A stretch of 60,666 bases of DNA from Nemertoderma westbladi (GCA_032718475.1 JAUCBJ010003198.1:1-60666); one strand, 5' to 3'; counted from the first letter of the stretch, positions 32,564 to 45,779 are shown. The notes: a model not told the origin generated them from the sequence alone. Translations and numbers: made by a program.

Positions 32564-34554
32564 GGTTCGTGAAGAGACAATACCTAAAATAAAAAAACAT
32601 CAGCATTAGAGACGTGGGTCTGTCGGACCACTTTACTGTTAGTTTCGTCCTTGACTATTGTAAACTTGAAAAACCAGACTGCGTTCGCACCTACAGGAAC
32701 ATCCATTGACATGAGTAAATTCCTACTTGATCTTCAATCATGCGATCTATTTCACTCGTTAGAAAATAATGTAGACATTGGCGACCTTGTTGTTAACTAT
32801 GATATCACACTGAAATCAATGTTGGACAAACACGCCCCATTGAAGTCGTCTAAGAGTAATTACAATCATAATAGTGCTAAATGGTACACCAGGGAAATCT
32901 CTGAGGCAAAACGCCTTCGAGGGCGTCTCGAAAGACGATATCGTAAGGATAAGTTGCATGTCGATTTACTCGCTTACCGTGAACAATGCACGCACATTAG
33001 TATCTAAAGCAATCGAAGAGGCAAAACGGGATTACTATTCTAGATTAATGACGGGAGCTGTAACGACATTAAGAAACTATTCACTGTTGTAAACGAAGTA
33101 GTGTCTGATAACGGTAGACTGGTGCTGCCACATGGAGACTCTGATGTTGATTTAGCTAATGAATTTGAAGATTTCTATTAAGCCAAAGTAAACAACATAC
33201 GTCTAGAATTGGACAAAAATGATGTAGAAAGTGATTACTATGCAGCAGACGATCGTGTTAGATTTACAGGTGTAAATCGTTTAATCGTCTAAATAATTTC
33301 GTTGATGTCAACAGCATCATGAATTCATGAAGTGTTCGATTGATGTCCTATTGCCAATACTTGTTTTCATTGTCAACTTATCCCTGTCTACTGCTCGTGT
33401 ACCTACATTGTTCAAAGAAGCTATTCTGATGCCGCTCCTGAAAATGAGAACTCTAAATCCAGATGTGCTAAACAACTTCAGACCAGTATCGCATCTGAAA
33501 TTTATCGCGAAATTAACTGAGAAGGTGGTAGTTAAGCAGCTAACTCAGCATTTGACAGTAAACTCGGCGGTGGGTGTAATTAATGTTAGACCGGTACTGG
33601 TACCGTTACCACACTACAGTACACACTACAGATATTATGCATTATTTTATCTCCATCCACCCCATCCCCCACATAATATATCCTGGCTACTATGGTAATA
33701 TGGCATATTAAATAACATACTAAAATAATATCTCGGCTTGCCACAGATATTTTGATTGACTCACATCTGACTTTGGATAAGCATATATCGAATGTAGTCC
33801 GGGGATCGTTTTACCACCTGCGAAACATATCTCGTATTAGACGATACCTACCAAGAAAGCAACTGGAAACTGTTATCCACGCATTGATTAATAATTAACT
33901 CGACTTCAACAATTCCTTGTATTTTGGTTTACCTCAAAAGATGTTAAAAAAGTACAAAATAGCGCCGCTAGGTTATTGAGAAATATTGGAAACTACGACC
34001 GCGAACATATAACTCCGATCTTGAAGGAACTACATTGCGTTAATGTGTTACAAATGCGTTAAAACGGCTTGGCCCCTCATATTTATCTGAATTGATATCT
34101 TGCTACGAACCAACAAGAACATTGCGTTCGAGTGATACCAACTTATTAGTGGTCCCACGATACCAACTCCAGACCTGCGGCAAACGCCCTTTCACATTCG
34201 CTGCCCCCATTGTGTGGAAATTTCTTGCCTCAACCAGTGCGAGACAGCTCGTCCCTGTCTATATTCAAATCGAAGCTGAAAAAACATTATTTCGATTTAG
34301 AATATAATTTTTAACTGAACATATTTTTATCGACATGGCAAATATTTTTTATATAGACGTGATTTTTTAACATAACCAGAAATGTATAATTGTAATACTA
34401 ATAAATTGTAATACTTCCTCCAAGTATTAAACTAATTATGTGTTCAGTGTACCTAGAGCACAATCAAGTATAGGCGCCTTATAAATTTCCTATTTTATTT
34501 ATTTATTATAAAGTGTTTACTTTTAATAGTAAATATTTACAGAAATATCCTCAT

Positions 34555-34602
34555 ATTAATTGCATAAAATAGTAATAATAATTATTATTTTATGCAATTA
34601 AT
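34555..34602. repeat. 48-bp near-perfect palindrome
   Basis: Arms ATTAATTGCATAAAAT and its exact complement around an AT-rich, itself nearly palindromic, centre. A possible cruciform or hairpin. Confidence 0.85.
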
Positions 34603-34630
34603 AGTGCATATAAGTGTATATAGTGTATAG

Positions 34631-34674
34631 TAATTTTGGTTCAATTCGTATTAATACGATTTGAACCAAAATTA
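34631..34674. repeat. 44-bp near-perfect palindrome
   Basis: Arms TAATTTTGGTTCAA / TTGAACCAAAATTA around CGTATTAATACG; one mismatched pair. It lies 28 bp after the previous palindrome. Confidence 0.85.
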
Positions 34675-35029
34675 TTGTGATTGCGACTTTGTGTTTTGTC
34701 AATTTCATTATTAACTAGATGTTTTATATTGAACTCAATTTCGGAAATTAATACATTTTAAATTTTAAATCTTTCACAATTTTATTACCTTCTGCTATTT
34801 TGCCAGTTTAAATACACATTCTGAATCTGAAAACACAAAGGAAAACAAAAGTAGTAAACATTAGAAACAAATGGTTCCTGATTAGCGGTGTTGAGGTGGT
34901 TCGTTGTCTTGGATCTTATTTATCCAGCTTTCTAACGGTATGTTGGTTTACTGGATATGTTCCTGGGTTGGAATTTTATAACTGTTTTTTTCTACTAGCA
35001 CATTGGACCCCGGACATTGAAAATGTAAT
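34675..35029. other. intron sequence, nothing recognised
   Basis: AT-rich up to the SINE; no coding or structural signal noticed. Confidence 0.5.
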
Positions 35030-35306
35030 TTTTTGGCCAAAGTAAATTTTCTTCGGCCGCTAGGCCAGGGATTGCGCACAAAGTCTGACGACTTATTTCC
35101 AGTGCGGTCCCCCCAGAACTTTACTCCCAAGAGGAAACTCCAGTACTCATTTAGCTACCACTAAAGGATGCAAGGCAGAGATGCGCCCTGGCTGGTCCCT
35201 TTAAAACATTCGTGCCGAAACGAAAACTGCCCTGGCCCATGTGAGGATCGAACCCAAGACCTGCAGGAGATGTGAATTCAATGCGACCACTACACCAAGG
35301 TGGAAC
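35030..35306 (-). mobile_element. tRNA-headed SINE, copy 1
   Basis: Minus strand. The tRNA-like head at 35233-35306 reads CCTTGGTGTAGTGGTCGC (A-box-like) and GGGTTCGATCCTC (B-box-like), the internal promoter boxes of RNA polymerase III genes. The body follows (CCAGGGCAGTTTTCGTTTCG). A diverged relative lies at 39945-40205, same orientation. Confidence 0.75.
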
Positions 35307-35911
35307 AATATTATAGGCCATATTATGTTCTGCTACGGGAAGACATATTACGCTTTAGCAGCTTTCATTGAAGCCATCAACCATTTGTAGAACCGCCATA
35401 AACATAAGTTATGACTTCGGACACCCGTTTGGCCAATTGGTGAGAATGGCCCTTACGTGATTAAATCATAATAATATTAATAATCATATTAATAACTCAA
35501 TAATAATAACTTATTCACAAGATTTCTGAATCTGAATTTATATCCGAAATTCATATTAGTATATCATAATATACCTATTATATTCATATATAAATATATT
35601 AATTATACATGAATGTATTATAAATACTAGCTATTTATTGTTATTGAGTATGATAAAACACTTTATTTTGCAGCGATTCAGTCAGACTGCAGTAGATATT
35701 ATATTAAAAATGTTGCAGAAATTATATTAAAAACCTCTGTTAAATGAAATACGTCTTGAATCATTTGAAAAAAAAATCATTACTCCTGGGTGGACATTAC
35801 TCCTATAAAGAGGGCAGGGCAAATAGCTTTTTTAAATTTCGGATGAATATGGCCGAAATAAAATTAAAAATACCGATCCCGATCCCGATCCCGTTGCAAC
35901 ACTAATGCAGG
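35307..35911. other. intron sequence before the 25-bp array
   Basis: AT-rich; a small (GATCCC)3 run lies at about 35876-35893. No gene seen. Confidence 0.6.
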
Positions 35912-37253
35912 CAGACACAATATACAGACACAAGTGCAGACACAATATACAGACACAAGTGCAGACACAATATACAGACAGAAGTGCAGACACAAGTGCA
36001 GACACAATATACAGACACAAGTGCAGACACAATATTCAGACACAAGTGCAGACACAATATACAGACACAAGAGCAGACACAATATACAGACACAAGTGCA
36101 GACACAATATACAGACACAAGTGCAGACACAATATACAGACACAAGAGCAGACACAATATATAGACACGAGTGCAGACACAATATACAGACACAAGTGCA
36201 GACACAATATACAGACACAAGTGCAGACACAATATACAGAAAAAAGTGCAGACACAATATACAGACACGAGTGCAGACACAATATACAGACACAAGTGCA
36301 GACACAATATACAGAAAAAAAGTGCAGACACAATATACAGACACAAGTGCAGACACAAGTGCAGACACAATATACAGACACAAGTGCAGATACAATATAC
36401 AGACACAAGTGCAGACACAATATTCAGACACAAGTGCAGACACAATATTCAGACACAAGAGCAGACACAATATACAGACACAAGTGCAGACACACTATAC
36501 AGACACAAGTGCAGACACAATATACAGACACAAGAGCAGACACAATATACAGACACGAGTGCAGACACAATATACAGACACAATATACAGACACAAGTGC
36601 AGACACAATATACAGACACAAGTGCAGACACAATATACAGACACAAGTGCAGACACAATATACAGACACAAGTGCAGACACAATATACAGACACAAGTGC
36701 ATACACAATATACAGACACAAGTGCAGACTCAATATACAGACACAAGTGCAGACACAATATACAGACACAAGTGCAGACACAATATACAGACACAAGTGC
36801 ATACACAATATACAGACACAAGTGCAGACACAATATACAGACACAAGAGCAGACACAATATACAGACACAAGTGCAGACACAATATACAGACACAAGTGC
36901 AGACACAATATACAGACACAAGAGCAGACACAATATACAGACACGAGTGCAGACACAATATACAGACACAAGTGCAGACACAATATACAGACACAAGTGC
37001 AGACACAATATACAGACACAAGTGCAGACACAATATACAGACACAAGTGCAGACACAATATACAGACACAAGTGCATACACAATATACAGACACAAGTGC
37101 AGACACAATATACAGACACAAGTACAGACACAACTGCAGACACGATATACAGAAACAAGTGCAGACACAATATACAGACACGAGTGCAGACACAAGTGCA
37201 GACACAATATACAGAAAAAAGTGCACACACAATATACAGACACAAGTGCAGAC
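35912..37253. repeat. 25-bp minisatellite, about 53 copies
   Basis: Unit CAGACACAAGTGCAGACACA plus ATATA. Variants: GAGCAG, ACGAGTG, GAAAAAAGTG, GCATAC, and truncated units. The sequence is purine-rich on the plus strand. It ends about 140 bp before the 37391 exon. Open frames on both strands are artefacts. Confidence 0.97.
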
Positions 37254-37390
37254 ATTGGTGCAGATCCTGCAGAGAGAAGTGCTGACACATGTGCTGACAT
37301 AGGTTCACTTTCATGATCTGCCCCTGTATCTGTGTGTTCACGTTTTTGACTCTATATTTTTTTGAAACGTTTTCATTAATTTTTTTCCAG

Positions 37391-37585
37391 GAATTGTCCC
37401 GAGTGGCCCGTACCCTGAGGGAGTCTGGTTCCACCACCGTCTCCATGGTTACCGAGCGAACATGTGAGGGTGATGTTACCTCGGGACGGTTGCGTAGGAA
37501 CACCCAAACTGAGCCAGACGAAGGGTCAGACAACTCATGTCAGTCCGAGTGGAAGGATAAAAACTCAGCCGAAGGGGCACCCAAG
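37391..37585 (+). CDS. coiled-coil/Pro-rich gene, exon 7
   Basis: Acceptor TTTTTTTCCAG and donor GTCAGT; 195 nt, phase 0 to 0. It encodes ELSRVARTLRES, finishing the second coiled coil, then a polar, probably disordered region (RRNTQTEPDEGSDNSCQSEW, KDKNSAEGAPK). Many Ser/Thr next to acidic residues. In frame with both neighbouring exons; the next intron is 10.3 kb. Confidence 0.87.
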
Positions 37586-38816
37586 GTCAGTTGAATTCAG
37601 GGTTTCTTTTTTTAATTTGCTGGTGGCGCTGTCGGCGCCATCGACAACATTTTCAAGTCACTACTAATACTACCGCCGTACTACTACTGATTAACCAGTC
37701 CAGTAGTACCAGTAAGCTTACGATGTAAGCTTGCTAGTAATAAAACCGTCAGATATCAGTTTAATGTGATTGTAGCTGAAGAACTTGGGTTGGGTCTTTA
37801 TCTAAGATAATGTTTTATTAACAATTTGATTAAATTGTTTCTGGACTAAATAAAATGAACTGTCGTCCTTCACTATCAGGATAAAAAGTTTCTATTACGA
37901 TCGTAAAAGTTACGCCGACAACGACAAAAACCAAACTGCAACATGAGCTGATCACTCTCGTTATTGTTTCGAGTTCCCCTGTTACCCTGTAACCTGTACA
38001 TTTTTCCCTCAATTGCTAATTAACGTTAATTAGCATTAATAAAGGTTGTTGTCTGTGTCGTGATAGCGTCACATTCCTGAACATTTTATAACAGACGCTA
38101 ATACTATATATCCGTTTTAATACCATAGTTTGTGGGTTAGCAATGGTAAGCATCTTATATGTGTAACTTTATATTGGGTTATTCGAAGCCTAAAATTATT
38201 ATTTATTATTTTGGATTTTCAATTCTAAGTTATTAATATTATTTAATGAGTTTTTTTTATGATTTATATAATTATGATATTTCACATATTTCTTTATAAA
38301 TAATGATTTTTTTCCCGTAGCTGCAGATTATTTTTAACAATTATTAGTAACGCTACTCTTATTTTTTATATTCCTGTGTCATTAATTAGCGGCTCTGTTT
38401 AGAACGATCTGCTTCTGTGATGATATCATCTATAATGTCTTTCTTTACATAATTAATTATAATGATGAAATCATTTCGCCCCTATCTGAGAAGCGTATTT
38501 ACTAAAATGGAACGTTAAGGGAACGTAGGAAAAAATTTATTTGTCTTTCATGCAATACGTAATTTTTCTATACAAAGTTGCCTTTTCATCTTCCATTCCT
38601 CGCCATCTGAATGTGACGTCATCATAATATGTCAAAATAATTAGTGAATGCGAATGGGGAGGGGGTAGGCTTTGGAGAAAAATACTCTCCAGCAGTTTTA
38701 GCCAGATGATGACCTTGGGTGGGGGGTTGAGTCATTTGTGGATGACCACGGTTGGTGGTTGCTGATTGTGATTACATATGGTAACGGTAAGGTGTGCAAT
38801 GTTAGCGTATAAGCTC
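37586..38816. other. intron 7, first part
   Basis: No gene recognised. A perfect 22-bp palindrome (TGCTAATTAACGTTAATTAG then CA) occurs at 38014-38035. Confidence 0.6.
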
Positions 38817-39052
38817 ATTAGGTCCTTTGTGCGTTAGGTCCTTCGTCGTTAAGTCCTTTGTGCGTTAGGTCCTTCGTCGTTAAGTCCTTTGTGCGTTCGG
38901 TCCTTCGTCGTTAGGTCCTTTGTGCGTTAGGTCCTTTGTGCGTTAGGTCCTTTGTGCGTTAGGTCCTTTGTGCGTTATGTCCTTTGTGCGTTAGGTCCTT
39001 TGTGCGTTAGGTCCTTTGTGCGTTAGGTCCTTTGTGCGTTAGGTCCTACATT
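38817..39052. repeat. 16-bp minisatellite, about 15 copies
   Basis: Unit GTTAGGTCCTTTGTGC. Early copies include the variant GTCCTTCGTCGTTA; the last seven or so are almost identical. Confidence 0.95.
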
Positions 39053-39944
39053 TCTTAAGTCTGGAATTATCTACCCGCACGGTACGGTACCGCAAATAAC
39101 AGAAAAAAAATAAAACTGTAACTTATTCTGCTGACTTTGTATTTTGCTTAGTGTGGTGACGTCGCGGCAACGACACTGTGTGATATTGATCGCAAACGGT
39201 GACGGTGGGTTTGGTGTCGATGAAAATATATGAGTTTATTGTTAATTTTCGCATATTGCTACGGAAACTAGGTAAAATTATACTCTTTTCTTAGAAATTG
39301 CTCTGATACGGGATTCTAGAAAATATATGTTGCAGTATATTCATATAATTTTATGTATTATCCTATGGTACAGCAATATAACTTGCTACGGTTTCTTTCT
39401 ATAATGTACTGTAGCTATATATTTCACATTTAGCAAAATGACCATCTCAATAAGATTCACAGATTGGCACTTTAAATTCTACTCTAACTGAATTTAATTT
39501 TACTGGGGGGGGGGGGGGGGGGGGGGGGTACTAGTGTAACTAAACTAACCCGTGTCACCATAATTCTGCCTTTGTATAGCTGTTTTGGCTAGTGATTTAT
39601 GTTCTGGTACATATTTCCGACTCGTCACATGTTTAATTTTTGTGGTAGCTAGTGTTTTCAATGGTAGTTAATCTATTCATAAAAATGGTACAGCAGCTAG
39701 TGTTTATAAAAATATTAGTATTCATATTATTATTACGAAGATCCATAGTAAATTTGGTTTATCTTTATTTATTGATCAGTGAAAAGAGCCTAGTATTGAA
39801 GAAAGTAAAATAACGTTATTTCTGCAACAATTTATTAAATAAGATAATTAAAAAAATACAGTAGTTGCACAGATTCGGTCGTATCGTCCTTACCTTATGT
39901 TAGAGGCAATGAAAAAAGACAAGGCGACCTCCTTGTAACAAGAA
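39053..39944. other. intron 7, middle part with a 24-G run
   Basis: An uninterrupted G run lies at 39505-39528. Several GCTAGTG motifs (39589-39710). No gene seen. Confidence 0.6.
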
Positions 39945-40205
39945 GGAAAAATAGAAAAGGTCTCACGACTCATTTCCAGTATAGACCCCTCAGAACTATA
40001 TTCCTTACAGGCAATGAGATAACTGGTACTCATTTAACGACCATTTAAGTAACAAAGCAAATATGCGAGCGCCCTGGTTTGGTTAGTCCCTTAGCATTTG
40101 TGCCAAAACGAAAACTATCCTGGCCCGCCTGCAGGAGAACAACCCCACGACCTCTGGAGCGATATTAATTCAAGGAAATTGATTTAAATACTACGCAAGG
40201 CTTGA
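39945..40205 (-). mobile_element. tRNA-headed SINE, copy 2 (diverged)
   Basis: Matches the 35030-35306 SINE through CATTTGTGCCAAAACG and GAAAACTATCCTGGCCCG, and less well through the tRNA-like head. The boxes are degraded (AACAACCCCACGACCT). Confidence 0.65.
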
Positions 40206-40299
40206 ACAAATTGAATACGCGTATTGTATTAGAAACGATCCTTAAAAATACAAAGTATGCTGCCATGTTGTTCGTTCAATATGCTCAAATTAACAATAA

Positions 40300-40550
40300 A
40301 CACAATATTGCAATGTTCTAGAGTTAATATACGGAAATAAAAACCTGAAGCGAATAAAACTGTAATAATCAGTTCTGCCTAATCCTTCAGCAAATTAACC
40401 TAATATAATAACCTCGGCCTGCGGCCTCGGTAATGATACAGGTTAATTTGCTTCTGGAACGGCATCAGTGATTATTCAGTTTTATTCGCTTCAGGTTATT
40501 ATTCCCGTATATTAACTTTAGAACATTGCAATATTGTATGTTTATAGTTC
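40300..40550. mobile_element. about 250-bp foldback element
   Basis: Inverted arms of roughly 100 bp share ACAATATTGCAATGTTCTA, AGTTAATATACGG, CCTGAAGCGAATAAAACTG and GCAAATTAACCT. The loop contains a small palindrome (CCTCGGCCTGCGGCCTCGG). It ends about 55 bp before the 17-bp array. MITE-like. Confidence 0.8.
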
Positions 40551-40604
40551 AATTATATTTCATTAATAGCGGTAGCTCAGAATGATGGACTAAAAAGGTC
40601 TCGG

Positions 40605-43600
40605 GAATTCTTACCCGCGAGTATTCTTAGCCCGCGAGTATTCTTAGCCCGCGAGTATTCTTAGCCCGCGAGTATTCTTAGCCCGCGAGTATTCCTAGCC
40701 CGCGAGTATTCTTAGCCCGCGAGTATTCTTAGCACGCGAGTATTCTTAACCCGCGTGTATTCTTAGCCCGCGAGTATTCTTAGCCCGTGAGTATTCTTAG
40801 CCCGCGAGTATTCTTAGCACGCGAGTATTCTTAACCCGCGTGTATTCTTAGCCCGCGAGTATTCTTAGCCCGCGAGTATTCTTAGCCCGCGAGTATTCCT
40901 AGCCCGCGAGTATTCTTAGCCCGCGAGTATTCTTAGCACGCGAGTATTCTTAACCCGCGTGTATTCTTAGCCCGCGAGTATTCTTAGCCCGTGAGTATTC
41001 TTAGCCCGCGAGTATTCTTAGCACGCGAGTATTCTTAACCCGCGTGTATTCTTAGCCCGCGCGTATTCTTAGCCCGCGAGTATTTCTAGCCCGCGAGTAT
41101 TCTTAACCCGCGTGTATTCTTAGCCCGCGAGTATTCTTAGCCCGCGAGTATTCTTAGCCCGCGAGTATTCTAAGCCCGCGATTATTCCTAGCCCGCGAGT
41201 ATTCTTAGCCCGCGAGTATTCTCAGCCCGCGAGTATTCTTAGCCCGCGAGTATTCTTAGCCCGCGAGTATTCTTAGCCCGCGAATATTCTTAGCCCGCGA
41301 GTATTCCTAGCCCGTGAGTATTCTTAGCCCGCGATTATTCCTAGCCCGCGAGTATTCTTAGCACGCGAGTATTCTTAACCCGCGAGTATTCATAGCCCGC
41401 GAGTATTCTTAGCCCGCGAATATTCTTAGCCCGCGAGTATTCTTAGCCCGCGAATATTCATAGCCCGCGAGTATTCTTAGCCCGCGAGTATTCTAAGCCC
41501 GCGATTATTCCTAGCCCGCAAGTATTCTTAGCCCGCGAGTATTCTCAGCCCGCGAGTATTCTTAGCCCGCGAGTATTCTTAGCCCGCGAGTATTCTTAGC
41601 CCGCGAATATTCTTAGCCCGCGAGTATTCTTAGCCCGCGAATATTCTTAACCCGCTAGTATTCTTAACCCGCGTGTATTCTTAGCCCGCGAGTATTCTTT
41701 GCCCGCGAGTATTCTTAACCCGCGAGTATTCTTAGCCCACGAGTATTCTTAGCCCGCGAGTATTCTTAGCCCACGAGTATTCTTAGCCCGCGAGTATTCT
41801 TAGCCCGCGAGTATTCTTAACCCGCGAGTATTCTTAGCCCACGAGTATTCTTAGCCCGCGAGTATTCTTAGCCCACGAGTATTCTTAGCCCGCGAGTATT
41901 CTTAGCCCCGAGTATTCTTAACCCGCGAGTATTCTTAGCCCGCGAGTATTCTTAGCACGCGAGTATTCTCAGCCCGCGAGTATTCTTAACCCGCGAGTAT
42001 TCTTAGCCCGCGAGTATTCTTAGCCCGCGAATATTCTTAGTCCGCGAGTATTCTTAGCCCGCCAGTATTCTTAGCCCGCGAGTATTCTTAACCCGCGAGT
42101 ATTCTTAGCCCGCGAGTATTCTTAGCCCGCGAGTATTCTTAGCCCGCGAATATTCTTACGCGAGTATTCTTTGCCCGCGAGTATTCTTAACTCGCGAGTA
42201 TTCTTAGCCCACGAGTATTCTTAGCCCGTGGGTATTCATAGCCCGCGTGAATTCTTAGCCCGCGAGTATTCTTAGCCCGCGAGTATTCTCAGCCCGCGAG
42301 TATTCTTAGCCCGCGAGTATTCCTAGCCCGCGAGTATTCTTAGCCCGCGAGTATTCTTAGCCCGCGAGTATTCTCAGCCCGCGAGTATTTCTAGCCCGCG
42401 AGTATTCTTAGCCCGCGAGTATTCTCAGCCCGCGAGTATTCTTAGCCCGCGAGTATTCTTAGCCCGCGAATATTCTTAGTCCGCGAGTATTCTTAGCCCG
42501 CGAGTATTCTTAGCCCGCGAGTATTCTTAGCCCGCGAGTATTCTCAGCCCGCGAGTATTCTTAGCCCGCGAGTATTCTTAGCCCGCGAGTATTCTTAGCC
42601 CGCGAATATTCTTAGCCCGCGAGTATTTCTAGCCCGCGAGTATTCTTAGCCCGCGAGTATTCTCAGCCCGCGAGTATTCTTAGCCCGCGAGTATTCTTAG
42701 CCCGCGAGTATTCTTAGCCCGCGAGTATTCTCAGCCCGCGAGTATTCTTAGCCCGCGAGTATTCTTAGCCCGCGAGTATTCTTAGCCCGCGAATATTCTT
42801 AGCCCGCGAGTATTTCTAGCCCGCGAGTATTCTTAGCCCGCGAGTATTCTCAGCCCGCGAGTATTCTTAGCCCGCGAGTATTCTTAGCCCGCGAATATTC
42901 TTAGTCCGCGAGTATTCTTAGCCCGCCAGTATTCTTAGCCCGCGAGTATTCTTAACCCGCGAGTATTCTTAGCCCGCGAGTATTCTTAGCCCGCGAGTAT
43001 TCTTAGCCCGCGAATATTCTTACGCGAGTATTCTTTGCCCGCGAGTATTCTTAACTCGCGAATATTCTTAGCCCGCGAGTATTCTTACCCGCGAGTATTC
43101 TTAGCCCGCGAGTATTCTTAGCCCGGAGTATTCTTAGCCCGCGAGTATTCTTAGCCCGCGAGTATTCTTAGCCCGCGAGTATTCTTAGCCCGCGAGTATT
43201 CTAAGCCCGCGATTATTCCTAGCCCGCGAGTATTCGTAGCCCGCGAGTATTCGTAGCCCGCGAGGATTCTCAGCCCACGAGTATTCTTAGCCCGCGAGTA
43301 TTCTTAGCCCGCGAGTATTCTTAGCCCGCGAATATTCTTAGCCCGCGAGTATTCTTAGCCCGCGAATATTCTTAGCCCGCGAGTATTCTTTGCCCGCGAG
43401 TATTCTTAACCCGCGAGTATTCTTAGCCCACGAGTATTCTTAGCCCGCTAGTATTCTTAGCCCACGAGTATTCTTAGCCCGCGAGTATTCTTAGCCCGCG
43501 AGTATTCTTAGCACGCGAGTATTCTCAGCCCGCGAGTATTCTTAACCCGCGAGTATTCTTAGCCCGCGAGTATTCTTAGCCCGCGAGTATTCTTAGCCCG

Positions 43601-45430
43601 CGAGTATTCTTAGCCCGCGAATATTCTTAGCCCGCGAGTATTCTTAGCCCGCGAATATTCTTAGCCCGCGAGTATTCTTTGCCCGCGAGTATTCTTAACC
43701 CGCGAGTATTCTTAGCCCACGAGTATTCTTAGCCCGCGAGTATTCTTAGCCCACGAGTATTCTTAGCCCGCGAGTATTCTTAGCCCGCGAGTATTCTTAG
43801 CACGCGAGTATTCTCAGCCCGCGAGTATTCTTAGCCCGCGAGTATTCTTAGCACGCGAGTATTCTCAGCCCGCGAGTATTCTTAACCCGCGAGTATTCTT
43901 AGCCCGCGAGTATTCTAAGCCCGCGATTATTCTTAGCCCGCGAGTATTCTTAGCCCGCGAGTATTCTTAGTCCGCGAGTATTCTTAGCCCGCGAGTATTC
44001 TTAGCCCGCGAGTATTCTTAGCCCGCGAGTATTCTTAGCCCGCGAGTATTCTTAGCACGCGAGTATTCTCAGCCCGCGAGTATTCTTAACCCGCGAGTAT
44101 TCTTAGCCCGCGAATATTCTTAGCCCGCGAATATTCTTAGCCCGCGAGTATTCTTAGCCCGCGAGTATTCTTAGCCCGCGAGTATTCTTAACCCGCGAGT
44201 ATTCTTAGCCCGCGAGTATTCTTAGCCCGCGAGTATTCCTAGCCCGCGAATATTCTTAGCCCGCGAGTATTCTTTGCCCGCGAGTATTCTTAACGCGCGA
44301 GTATTCTTAGCCCACGAGTATTCTTAGCCCTTGGGTATTCTTAGCCCTCGTGAATTCTTAGCCCGCGAGTATTCTTAGCCCGCGAGTATTCTTAGCCCGC
44401 GAGTATTCTTAGCCCGCGAGTATTCTTAGCCCGCGAATATTCTTAGCCCGCGAGTATTCTTTGCCCGCGAGTATTCTTAACCCGCGAGTATTCTTAGCCC
44501 ACGAGTATTCTTAGCCCGCGAGTATTCTTAGCCCACGAGTATTCTTAGCCCGCGAGTATTCTTAGCCCGCGAATATTCTTAGCCCGCGAGTATTCTTTGC
44601 CCGCGAGTATTCTTAACGCGCGAGTATTCTTAGCCCACGAGTATTCTTAGCCCTTGGGTATTCTTAGCCCTCGTGAATTCTTAGCCCGCGAGTATTCTTA
44701 GCCCGCGAGTATTCTTAGCCCGCGAGTATTCTTAGTCCGCGAGTATTCTTAGCCCGCGAGTATTCTTAGCCCGCGAGTATTCTTAGCCCGCGAGTATTCT
44801 TAGCCCGCGAGTATTCTTAGCACGCGAGTATTCTCAGCCCGCGAGTATTCTTAACCCGCGAGTATTCTTAGCCCGCGAATATTCTTACCCCGCGAATATT
44901 CTTAGCCCGCGAGTATTCTTAGCCCGCGAGTATTCTTAGCCCGCGAGTATTCTTAACCCGCGAGTATTCTTAGCCCGCGAGTATTCTTAGCCCGCGAGTA
45001 TTCCTAGCCCGCGAATATTCTTAGCCCGCGAGTATTCTTTGCCCGCGAGTATTCTTAACGCGCGAGTATTCTTAGCCCACGAGTATTCTTAGCCCTTGGG
45101 TATTCTTAGCCCTCGTGAATTCTTAGCCCGCGAGTATTCTTAGCCCGCGAGTATTCTTAGCCCGCGAGTATTCTTAGCCCGCGACTATTCTTAGCCCGCG
45201 AGTATTCTTAGCCCGCGAGTATTCTTAGCCCGCTAGTATTCATAGCCCGCGAGTATTCTTAGCCCGCGAATATTCTTAGCCCGCGAGTATTCTTAGCCCG
45301 CGAATATTCTTAGCCCGCGAGTATTCTTAGCCCGCGAGTATTCTTAGCCCGCGAATATTCTTAGCCCGCGAGTATTCTTAACCCGCGAGTTTTCTTAGCC
45401 CGCGAGTATTCTTAGCCCGCGAGTATTCTT
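40605..45430. repeat. 17-bp minisatellite, about 284 copies
   Basis: Unit AGCCCGCGAGTATTCTT. Frequent variants: AACCCG, AGCACG, CCCACG, GAATATT, CTCAG, and short units. A block with the rare units CCCTTGGGTATTC and CCCTCGTGAATTC occurs three times (near 44328, 44651 and 45092), 19 and about 26 units apart. The GC-rich, CpG-bearing unit (CGCG) contrasts with the AT-rich surroundings. Confidence 0.97.
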
Positions 45431-45779
45431 AATAAACGAGCCATTGAGTGCACGAATGACAGAGTATCACCAACTACCAATACATAAACACGACTTGCAA
45501 TAGGCTAAAAATAGAGCATAGACTGCGGCGAAGTGATAATTAATAGGCAGTAAGCGAAGGCGTGTGTAGGTAGATTGCATGGTATGTAATAATGGGCAGG
45601 ATATGGAAAGATGACGAAAAGCTATAATAGAGAGGCCGTATGGTAACGACAATAACTGTAACTGCAACCTGCTCCTTTCCCTCAAAGCGTAAAAGGACCT
45701 AACGCGGCAAGCACAATCCACAGTTAGTAATAGCACAGCGACATCACACTGCAGATCTTTAAAATACCTGAGTGTTTGA
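45431..45779 (-). other. probable SINE body, minus strand
   Basis: This follows the tRNA-like head at 45843-45917 on the minus strand. A 124-codon minus frame here is unlikely to be a gene. Confidence 0.45.

Larger units (their letters stand above)
31285..34512 (+). mobile_element. CR1/L2-like LINE, degraded and interrupted by LINE C
   Basis: Endonuclease C-terminal half (FHMNDTENDRTAKEFYDL at about 31292; HRSGNTLDLIL at about 32532; GLSDHFTV at about 32620), linker (AKWYTREISEAKRLRGRLER), RT start (VPTLFKEAILMPLLKMRTL, NNFRPVSHLKFIAKLTEKV), then, after loss of the RT core near 33570-33730, the C-terminal region: LTLDKHISNVVRGSFYHLRN, YLPRKQLETVIHALI, REHITPILKELH, GLAPSYLSELISCYEPTRTL, and GKRPFTFAAPIVW. 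The 3' UTR ends near GGCGCCTTATAAATTTCCT and ATTTTATTTATTTATT, in the style of L2/CR1 tails. Many stops and frameshifts. A later LINE C copy sits at 31434-32524. Confidence 0.8.

Noticed and set aside
31000-34600. A host gene in this region
   Set aside because: All coding-like pieces match LINE endonuclease, RT or C-terminal motifs with stops and frameshifts.
35864-37316. Several long frames (up to 465 codons) on both strands
   Set aside because: All lie in the 25-bp array and switch with unit length changes; intronic.
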